NCBI GenBank assembly: GCA_910577015.1
Contig: CAJTKU010000002.1
Coordinates: forward strand, 1 to 64,000
Length of the DNA: 64,000 nucleotides
Source of the DNA: an uncultured Lachnospiraceae bacterium
Lineage (GTDB): Bacteria; Bacillota; Clostridia; Lachnospirales; Lachnospiraceae
Reading direction: 5' to 3'
Under the pieces are notes generated by a model. It saw nothing but the letters and a program-made list of their open reading frames with translations, searched no databases and had not been told where the DNA came from. The position numbers and the translations under genes were made by a program. Positions 57,638 to 64,000 of the stretch are shown one piece after another (the stretch's first letter is position 1; each line of letters opens with the position of its first letter).

Positions 57638-60568
57638 ATGTTCTACACACCCGAAGAAATTCTGCAAGCTTCCGAGACAGCATTTATAGATTTAAATGTC
57701 AATTCAAACCTGGCAATAAGACCTAAGTTTATTTCTAATGATTATCAAAATGGCAGTAAGGTGCTTAGCAGTATTGAAGGTGAATTATGCAATTGTGACG
57801 AATTTATGATAAGCGTCGCTTTTGTTACAAAAAGCGGAATCACGCCATTGCTACAGATTTTAAAGGAGCTTGAGAAGAGAAATGTCAGGGGTAGGATTTT
57901 GACGACAGACTATTTGGCGTTTAGCGAGCCGCAGGCTCTAAAAATGTTAAATAGCTTAAAGAATGTTGAAGTAAAAATGTATCGTGTCAGTCCAAGCAAG
58001 GAGGGATTTCACACAAAAGGGTACATTTTTAGAAATGAACAAAGCTTTAAAATGATTGTTGGGAGTTCCAATCTAACACAAAATGCTCTTACGAAAAATA
58101 AAGAATGGAATATGCAGATATATTCTTTGAGAAATGGCGAAATAGCCCATGATATTTTATTAGAGTTTGAATGTTTATGGGCGGAAGCAGTTTCGTTAGA
58201 GTCGTGGATTGATACCTACACAAAGATTTATGAGGAGCAAAAGAAAGCCGCCAGAAGTTTAAGAAACAAAAATCTTATTTCACTTGAGAGATATACGCTT
58301 AAACCGAATCGGATGCAGGTGGCTTTTGTAGAAAATCTTAAAAAATTGCGGGAGGATGGAAAAACACGCGCACTATTAATTTCGGCAACGGGAACCGGAA
58401 AAACATACGCATCGGCTTTTGCGTTGAGAGATGAGAATCCGGGCAAAGCGTTATTTTTGGTTCACAGAGAACAGATTGCAAAACAGGCAATAGCAAGTTA
58501 TAGAAGAGTTTTTGGCGACTCGAAAACTTTTGGATTGCTTTCAGGCACATCCAAAGATTTTGAAGCAGATTATCTGTTTGCAACGATGCAGACCATGTCT
58601 AAAAATGAAAATTTAGGTATGTTTTGTAAGGATGCGTTTGACACGATTATCATAGATGAAGTACATAGGGCAGGGGCAAGCAGTTATCAAAAAATCATGT
58701 CATATTTTCAACCGGATTTTTGGCTGGGAATGACCGCGAGCCCTGAGCGTACCGATGGCTTTGACATATATGATTTGTTTGACCATAACATAGCATATGA
58801 GATTCGTCTGCAACAGGCGTTGGAAGAAAATTTGTTATGTCCGTTTCATTATTTTGGAATTACAGATTTAGAGATAGACGGTGAGACATTTAATGATAAT
58901 ACGGGGTTGAAAAATTTCAAAAGCCTGGTTTGTGATGCCCGTGTAGATTATGTAATTGAAAAAGCAATATATTATGGTTACTCAGGGGAGAGAGTAAAGG
59001 GACTTGTTTTTTGCAGCAGGAAAGAGGAGGCAAAAGAGCTTTCCAACCAATTTAACAATCGGGGATACTGCACAGTATTCTTAAGCGGGGATGATTCACA
59101 GGAACGGAGAGAAGATTGTATAGAGCGATTGACAAATGACAATAGGCAGGACAAGCTGGATTACATTTTTACGGTTGATATTTTTAATGAAGGCGTGGAT
59201 ATTCCCGAAATCAATCAGGTTATCATGCTTCGGCCAACGGAGAGCCCAATTGTCTTTATTCAACAGTTAGGAAGAGGGCTGAGAAAAGCGGAAAATAAAG
59301 AATATGTTGTAGTGTTGGATTTTATCGGCAATTATGCAAATAATTTTATGATTCCGATAGCATTATCAGGAGACAGAACCTACAACAAGGATACGATTCG
59401 TAAGTATATTGTAAACGGGAGCCGCGTAATACCCGGCTGCTCCACGATTCATTTTGATGAAATAGCAAAAGAGCATATTTACAGTTCTATTGACCAAATC
59501 AAAGGTATTAAAAGAATTATTAGAGAGAGTTATAAAAATTTGAAGTTTCAATTGGGGCGTATCCCCAGGCTTATGGATTTTTATAAAAATGGTGAAGTAG
59601 ACCCTTTGTTGATATTAGAAAACTATAAATCTTACTATGTTTTCTTAAAGCAAGTGGATTCAGATTATGAAAAAATAGAACTTTCATTGCAGGAAGAAAT
59701 AACGCTGGAATACTTATCAAAAATACTTGCACAGGGAAAACGTCCGCAAGAATTGGAAATATTAAACGGTATTATTCACAATGGCAGAGTTGACAGAAAT
59801 ACAGTACGAACACAGTTGGAACGAAAATATCAGATAAGTTTTGACAGTAAGAGCATTGAGAATGCATTTGATATTTTGCGGGGAACATTTGTAAGCAAAA
59901 AAGAGGAATTAAAGAAATATGCTTACATAGATATTTTGGAGAAAGCAGACAGAGGATTTTATGAGCGGATGTCAAGCTTTTCTGAACGGATACAAAAAAG
60001 TGAGTTTTATAATCAGGTAAATGATTTAATATGCCTTGGTATCAGTCGTTACGAGGATATATACAATAAATCCATTTATAAACGAGGTGTATTTGTATTA
60101 TATGAAAAATATTCAAGGCGGGATGTCTGCCAGCTTCTTAACTGGGAGAGTGATTTGTCCTCCACAATGTATGGAATGAAGAGAGTGGATGATGATGTAG
60201 CTATTTTTGTGACTTATCACAAAGGCAAACCGGGAGAGGAGCAGGAATATTTGGATGGGAAACCGGATTATGCAGATGCATTTATAGACAATCAAATTTT
60301 TATGTGGGAATCTCAGATTGGCAAGGGGCCGGACAGCTCTTATATGCAAAATGTAAATGAGGCGCTTAACAAGCATCTGTTTATTAAGAAAAGCGATGCA
60401 GAAGGCACAGACTTTTATTATATGGGAAAATTTGATATATTAGAGATTAAAGCGGGTAAGAAAAAAGATAAAAACGGCAAATTCAAGGATATTGCGAAGG
60501 TGCGCGTGAAAATGCATGATGCGGTCCGGGATGATTTGTTAGAATACTTGCAAAAAAATGAAAGGTAG
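57638..60568 (+). CDS. PLD-nuclease/superfamily 2 helicase/DUF3427 fusion
   Basis: This 976-residue protein starts at the ATG after AGGAG. Residues 1-190 are a phospholipase-D-like nuclease domain with H-x-K (FHTKGYIF, about 123) and GSSNLTQNAL. An SF2 (type III restriction-like) helicase follows: Walker A SATGTGKTYASAFAL (about 250), DEVH in IIIDEVHRAG (about 339), TASPERTDG and QQLGRGLRKAE (about 541). The C-terminal third fits DUF3427. A TATAAT at 57584-57589 may drive it. The gene is AT-rich and sits 8 bases ahead of a NUDIX gene. A role in defence or nucleic-acid repair is inference; a PLD-helicase layout also occurs in Mokosh-type systems. Confidence 0.88.
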   Translation: MFYTPEEILQASETAFIDLNVNSNLAIRPKFISNDYQNGSKVLSSIEGELCNCDEFMISVAFVTKSGITPLLQILKELEKRNVRGRILTTDYLAFSEPQALKMLNSLKNVEVKMYRVSPSKEGFHTKGYIFRNEQSFKMIVGSSNLTQNALTKNKEWNMQIYSLRNGEIAHDILLEFECLWAEAVSLESWIDTYTKIYEEQKKAARSLRNKNLISLERYTLKPNRMQVAFVENLKKLREDGKTRALLISATGTGKTYASAFALRDENPGKALFLVHREQIAKQAIASYRRVFGDSKTFGLLSGTSKDFEADYLFATMQTMSKNENLGMFCKDAFDTIIIDEVHRAGASSYQKIMSYFQPDFWLGMTASPERTDGFDIYDLFDHNIAYEIRLQQALEENLLCPFHYFGITDLEIDGETFNDNTGLKNFKSLVCDARVDYVIEKAIYYGYSGERVKGLVFCSRKEEAKELSNQFNNRGYCTVFLSGDDSQERREDCIERLTNDNRQDKLDYIFTVDIFNEGVDIPEINQVIMLRPTESPIVFIQQLGRGLRKAENKEYVVVLDFIGNYANNFMIPIALSGDRTYNKDTIRKYIVNGSRVIPGCSTIHFDEIAKEHIYSSIDQIKGIKRIIRESYKNLKFQLGRIPRLMDFYKNGEVDPLLILENYKSYYVFLKQVDSDYEKIELSLQEEITLEYLSKILAQGKRPQELEILNGIIHNGRVDRNTVRTQLERKYQISFDSKSIENAFDILRGTFVSKKEELKKYAYIDILEKADRGFYERMSSFSERIQKSEFYNQVNDLICLGISRYEDIYNKSIYKRGVFVLYEKYSRRDVCQLLNWESDLSSTMYGMKRVDDDVAIFVTYHKGKPGEEQEYLDGKPDYADAFIDNQIFMWESQIGKGPDSSYMQNVNEALNKHLFIKKSDAEGTDFYYMGKFDILEIKAGKKKDKNGKFKDIAKVRVKMHDAVRDDLLEYLQKNER

Positions 60569-60576
60569 AATACACA

Positions 60577-60969
60577 ATGAAATCAATTGAAGTAGTCGCC
60601 GCCATCATTCATCATGGCGACAGAATCTTTGCCACCCAGCGCGGTTATGGGGAGTTTAAGGATGGCTGGGAATTTCCGGGCGGAAAAATGGAAGAAGGGG
60701 AAACCCCAAAGCAGGCATTAGTCCGAGAAATTAAGGAAGAACTGGATACAGTGATAGAGGTCGGGGAATTAATTGACACGGTGGAATATGATTATCCGCA
60801 GTTTCACCTCACTATGCATTGTTTCTGGTGCACCGTAAAATCAGGGGATTTGGTGCTCAAGGAGCATGAAGCGGCAAGGTGGCTTGCAAAGGAAGAGTTA
60901 AACAGTGTGGATTGGCTGCCGGCGGATTTGGGGTTGATTGAGAAGATAAAGGAAAGTTATCGTGTGTAA
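60577..60969 (+). CDS. NUDIX hydrolase (MutT/8-oxo-dGTPase-like)
   Basis: This 130-residue protein has a complete Nudix box (GGKMEEGETPKQALVREIKE, continuing EEL) and the (deoxy)nucleoside triphosphate pyrophosphohydrolase pattern VVAAIIHHGDRIFATQRGYG. It follows the DUF3427 helicase by 8 bases, so the two are co-transcribed. MutT-type enzymes hydrolyse oxidised or modified nucleotides. Pairing with a nuclease-helicase suggests a joint function. Confidence 0.9.
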   Translation: MKSIEVVAAIIHHGDRIFATQRGYGEFKDGWEFPGGKMEEGETPKQALVREIKEELDTVIEVGELIDTVEYDYPQFHLTMHCFWCTVKSGDLVLKEHEAARWLAKEELNSVDWLPADLGLIEKIKESYRV

Positions 60970-61033
60970 AAGGAGAATCAAAAATGCAGGCATTGGCAGG
61001 GCGGGCGGATGAATAAGCAAAAGGCACTTCCCC

Positions 61034-61062
61034 TTGCCCCCAAAATATTTTTATTATATACT
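61034..61062 (+). promoter_or_regulatory. Promoter for rubrerythrin-recQ
   Basis: TTGCCC (61034-61039) and TATACT (61057-61062) are 17 bases apart, 67 bases ahead of the start. A weak PerR-box-like TTATTATATACTTAA (61051-61065) overlaps the -10. Confidence 0.6.
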
Positions 61063-61128
61063 TAACCCATTAAGAAAATTACAGCAAACAAAATTAATAC
61101 AGAAAAATAAGTAGTAGGAGGAAAACAC

Positions 61129-61674
61129 ATGGCACAGAAAAATCCCTATGCAGGAACACAGACAGAAAAGAACCTAGAGGCGGCGTTTGCCGGTGAGTCA
61201 CAGGCAAGGAACAAGTATACATATTTTGCGTCCAAGGCGAAGAAGGAAGGCTTTGAGCAGATTGCGGCGCTTTTTTTGAAGACGGCGGACAATGAAAAAG
61301 AACATGCAAAAATGTGGTTTAAGGAGCTGAACGGAATCGGCAGCACCGCGGAGAACCTTGAAGCGGCTGCAAACGGGGAAAATGACGAATGGACGGATAT
61401 GTATGTGGGATTTGCGGAGACGGCGGAGAGGGAAGGATTCCCGGAACTTGCAGAGAAATTCCGTATGGTGGCGGCCATTGAAAAGCACCATGAAGAGCGT
61501 TACCGTGCATTGCTCAAAAACGTGGAGATGCAGGAAGTGTTCAAAAAGAGTGAGGTTAAGGTATGGGAATGCCGCAACTGCGGGCATATCATAGTCGGAA
61601 CCGAAGCGCCTGACGTTTGTCCGGTATGCGCACATCCGCAGGCATATTTTGAAGTCAGTGCGGAGAACTACTAA
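61129..61674 (+). CDS. rbr: Rubrerythrin (classical domain order)
   Basis: This 181-residue peroxide-reducing protein has an N-terminal diiron ferritin-like domain (AFAGESQARNKYTYFASKAK, ADNEKEHAKMWFKEL, AAIEKHHEERYRALL) and a C-terminal rubredoxin iron site (WECRNCGHI with CPVCAHPQA). GTAGGAGG precedes the ATG. The window thus encodes both domain orders of rubrerythrin. The recQ start lies 3 bases after its stop. Confidence 0.95.
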   Translation: MAQKNPYAGTQTEKNLEAAFAGESQARNKYTYFASKAKKEGFEQIAALFLKTADNEKEHAKMWFKELNGIGSTAENLEAAANGENDEWTDMYVGFAETAEREGFPELAEKFRMVAAIEKHHEERYRALLKNVEMQEVFKKSEVKVWECRNCGHIIVGTEAPDVCPVCAHPQAYFEVSAENY

Positions 61675-61677
61675 TCT

Positions 61678-63540
61678 ATGACGAAAACAGAACTGTTAAA
61701 ATCCATATTTGGATATGATTCCTTCCGGGAAGGGCAGGAGCCGCTTATAGACAGCATCCTTTCCGGAAGGGATGTGCTCGGCATCATGCCCACCGGGGCG
61801 GGAAAGTCCCTCTGCTTTCAGGTTCCGGCGCTGATGCTTTCCGGGATAACGGTGGTGGTATCCCCGTTGATTTCCCTGATGGCGGACCAGGTCCGCGCCC
61901 TGAATGCGGCGGGAGTCCATGCGGCCTACATCAACAGTTCCCTGACAGAAACACAGATTGCAAAGGCGCTGGAAAACGCAAGACAGGGAAGATACAAAAT
62001 TATATATGTAGCGCCCGAAAGGCTGGCGACAGCCTCTTTTTTGTCGCTGCCGGAATACACGGAGATTGATTTGGTGGCGGTGGATGAAGCGCACTGTATT
62101 TCCCAGTGGGGACAAAACTTCAGGCCCAGCTACCTGAAAATCGTGGACTTTGTGGAAAGGATTCCGAAGCGTCCCATCATTGCGGCGTTTACGGCGACGG
62201 CAACGGAGATGGTAAAGCAGGACATTCTGTGCATTCTGGGCCTTAGCAATCCCCTTGTGACGGTCACCGGCTACGACAGGAAAAACCTGTTTTTTTCCGT
62301 GGAAAAGCCGCAGAAAAAGATGGACGCGCTGACGCGTTATCTAAAAGCAAACAAGGACAAAAGCGGTATTATATACTGCAATACCCGCAAGCTGGTGGAA
62401 GAAGTGTATGAAAGCCTGAACCGGCTTGGATTTCCGGTGACGAAATACCATGCGGGTCTGACGGACTCAGAGAGGAAAGAAAATCAGGACAAATTTATAT
62501 ATGACGAGCTGCCGCTGATGGTGGCAACCAATGCCTTCGGTATGGGGATTGACAAGTCCAATGTGCGGTTTGTCATCCATTACAACATGCCGAAAGATAT
62601 GGAGAGTTATTATCAGGAGGCGGGGCGTGCTGGCAGGGACGGGTTGGAAGCGGAATGCATCCTGTATTATGGCGGGCAGGATGTCCGCACCAACGAGTTT
62701 TTAATCGGCAAACAAAACGAGCAGGACGAGCTTGACGAGGAGGACAGGCAGGCCGTGATGGAAAAGGAACTGGAGCGTCTCAGAAAGATGACGTTCTATT
62801 GCTTTACCCACGACTGCCTCAGGGATTATATCTTAAAATATTTTGGAGAATATGGCTCTGTGTATTGCGGGAAATGCTCCAACTGCCTGACGGAATTTGA
62901 GGAGATTGACGTGACGGAGGATGCCGCGGTTTTGTTCCGGCTCATTAGGACGAGCGGCAGCAGGTACGGCATCAGTGCCATTGTGGACGCCGTCCATGGA
63001 AACAACAATGAGAAAATAAGAAAATACCGTTTGCAGGAAAATCCATATTACGGGCAGCTTGCCCGGACTTCGGTATTCCGAATCCGGCAGGTTGTCAACG
63101 AACTTCTGCTGCAGGATTTTCTCTTGCTGACGCCGGATGAATACCCGGTTCTGAAAATCACCCGGAAAGCGTATGACTGGCTGGAAGACGGTAACGGACC
63201 GGAAAAGATTGTATTGAAGCTGCCAAAGCAAACCCCTGCCTCCGATACAAAAAGCGGCAAAGCCAAATCTGCGGCCAAAGGAAGCGTACAGGGGGCAAAA
63301 TATCCCGACTTGTTTGAAAAACTCCGGGCGCTGCGCATGGAGCTGGCGAGGAGGGACCATGTTCCACCCTACATTGTTTTTACCGACAAAACCTTAAATG
63401 AAATGAGCGCCTATCTTCCCGATACAAAGGAGAAAATGCTTCAGATTGGCGGGGTGGGAAACCATAAATATGAAAAATACGGTAAGGATTTTGAGCAGGT
63501 TATCAGGGAATATTGTAAGGCAGTAACCGTAGATGAATAG
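61678..63540 (+). CDS. recQ: RecQ-family ATP-dependent DNA helicase
   Basis: This 620-residue 3'-5' helicase has Walker A MPTGAGKSLCFQVPALM, DEAH in VAVDEAHCISQWGQNFRPSY (aromatic-rich loop), and motif VI QEAGRAGRDGLEAECILYY. A zinc-binding RQC region (CFTHDCLRDYILKYFGE, CGKCSNC) and a C-terminal HRDC-like domain (PPYIVFTDKTLNEMSAYLPD, IGGVGNHKYEKYG) follow. It acts in recombination and fork repair. It directly follows rubrerythrin, so both may share a promoter. Confidence 0.94.
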   Translation: MTKTELLKSIFGYDSFREGQEPLIDSILSGRDVLGIMPTGAGKSLCFQVPALMLSGITVVVSPLISLMADQVRALNAAGVHAAYINSSLTETQIAKALENARQGRYKIIYVAPERLATASFLSLPEYTEIDLVAVDEAHCISQWGQNFRPSYLKIVDFVERIPKRPIIAAFTATATEMVKQDILCILGLSNPLVTVTGYDRKNLFFSVEKPQKKMDALTRYLKANKDKSGIIYCNTRKLVEEVYESLNRLGFPVTKYHAGLTDSERKENQDKFIYDELPLMVATNAFGMGIDKSNVRFVIHYNMPKDMESYYQEAGRAGRDGLEAECILYYGGQDVRTNEFLIGKQNEQDELDEEDRQAVMEKELERLRKMTFYCFTHDCLRDYILKYFGEYGSVYCGKCSNCLTEFEEIDVTEDAAVLFRLIRTSGSRYGISAIVDAVHGNNNEKIRKYRLQENPYYGQLARTSVFRIRQVVNELLLQDFLLLTPDEYPVLKITRKAYDWLEDGNGPEKIVLKLPKQTPASDTKSGKAKSAAKGSVQGAKYPDLFEKLRALRMELARRDHVPPYIVFTDKTLNEMSAYLPDTKEKMLQIGGVGNHKYEKYGKDFEQVIREYCKAVTVDE

Positions 63541-63561
63541 TTCATGAAAGGGGACTTTTCC

Positions 63562-64000
63562 ATGTCAGCAAAGAAAAAAGAAGTCAAGACCAACGCCATG
63601 CGGATTCTGGAATCCATGAAGATTCCCTTTCTGCATTATACATATGAATGCGACGAGTTTATTGACGGTATCCAGATAGCGGAAAAACTGGGGCTGCCCC
63701 ATGAAAAGGTGTATAAGACCCTTGTGACTGTGGGAAACAGCAGGAATTATTTTGTGTTTGTCATCCCTATTGCAAAGGAGCTGGATTTAAAAACAGCCGC
63801 CCGCAGCGTAGGGGAAAAGAGCGTGGAGATGATTCATGTTAAGGACATCAATGCCATTACCGGCTACATACGGGGTGGCTGCACTGCCGTCGGCATGAAA
63901 AAGCAGTATGTCACCCGTATTGACAGTAGCGCAGATGGCATGGAAAAAATCATTGTAAGCGGCGGCCGCATCGGTTCCCAGCTTGAACTTGCGCCAAAGG
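63562..64000 (+). CDS. ybaK: YbaK/EbsC-type Cys-tRNA(Pro) deacylase (3' end cut by window edge)
   Basis: The frame runs 146 codons from the ATG at 63562 (GAAAGGGG upstream) to the window edge without a stop. The sequence fits the YbaK branch of aminoacyl-tRNA-editing domains: KTNAMRILESMKIPFLHYTY, KVYKTLVTVGNSRNYFVFVI, and GYIRGGCTAVGMKKQ with the conserved G-x-x-P/G-x-G region. It hydrolyses Cys wrongly attached to tRNA(Pro). It is 21 bases after recQ and probably co-transcribed. Confidence 0.92.
   Translation, partial: MSAKKKEVKTNAMRILESMKIPFLHYTYECDEFIDGIQIAEKLGLPHEKVYKTLVTVGNSRNYFVFVIPIAKELDLKTAARSVGEKSVEMIHVKDINAITGYIRGGCTAVGMKKQYVTRIDSSADGMEKIIVSGGRIGSQLELAPK

Noticed and set aside
60983..61015. 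Ten-codon frame with AAGGAG site after the NUDIX gene
   Set aside because: It is too short to support as a gene and shows no leader-peptide features.

Overview
The window reads as chromosome of an obligately anaerobic, low-to-mid GC Gram-positive bacterium, most likely a Lachnospiraceae-type gut clostridium. Supporting signs are strong AGGAGG-type ribosome sites, sigma-A promoters, diaminopimelate synthesis through LL-diaminopimelate aminotransferase, two rubrerythrins with a PerR/Fur regulator, a PflA-like radical SAM enzyme, ECF-type B12 uptake and LuxS. The species assignment is inference. No rRNA, tRNA, CRISPR array or intact transposase was seen.

Layout. 1-8.7 kb: a truncated GNAT gene, a two-module beta-helix (pectate-lyase-like) protein, a radical SAM enzyme paired with a small Cys-motif protein, a large lipoprotein with a solute-binding domain, and a LytTR regulator coupled to a LiaF-like membrane protein. 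8.7-10.1 kb: a cobalamin riboswitch with a terminator stack ahead of a DUF4430 protein and an ECF substrate-binding subunit. 10.1-16 kb (minus strand): a histidine kinase and response regulator, mutS2, murG and a TSCPD protein. 16-28.8 kb: mostly core metabolism (pgi, a D-2-hydroxyacid dehydrogenase, a soluble PocR-type chemoreceptor, gtrA, dapL, the mtn-luxS methyl-cycle pair) and a PadR-HAAS-DUF4097 envelope operon. 28.2-36.1 kb: rubrerythrin, perR, a second two-component system, a PIN-domain toxin-antitoxin pair, a CaCA exchanger, an RluA-type pseudouridine synthase and an AI-2E family protein.

36.1-43.9 kb is one 2,566-residue gene with a type IV prepilin N-terminus, about 47 glycine-rich GLUG-like repeats and an SGGD tail. 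43.9-47.5 kb is an accessory scar: a decayed ParA gene of the kind carried by integrative conjugative elements, then an AT-rich two-gene cassette (a 127-residue unknown protein and a 603-residue HD phosphohydrolase). 47.5-52.7 kb holds an O-antigen-ligase-like protein, then a response regulator, ABC exporter and histidine kinase set resembling peptide-antibiotic sensing modules. 52.8-61 kb is a defence-island-like stretch: an SF1 helicase with a C-terminal nuclease-like domain, a membrane protein, an SRPBCC protein and a PLD-helicase-DUF3427 protein followed 8 bases later by a NUDIX hydrolase. The window closes with rubrerythrin, recQ and a partial YbaK-type deacylase.

The most unusual signal is non-coding. 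Five copies of a nested palindromic element lie between genes in the first 28 kb (4924-5108, 16992-17150, 18744-18862, 23834-23930, 27994-28178). They share a conserved core, while the 27-45 base outer arms are fully or almost fully self-complementary within a copy but differ between copies, and the inner stems show paired base changes. Two copies look like internal deletion products of the full element. I do not recognise this family.
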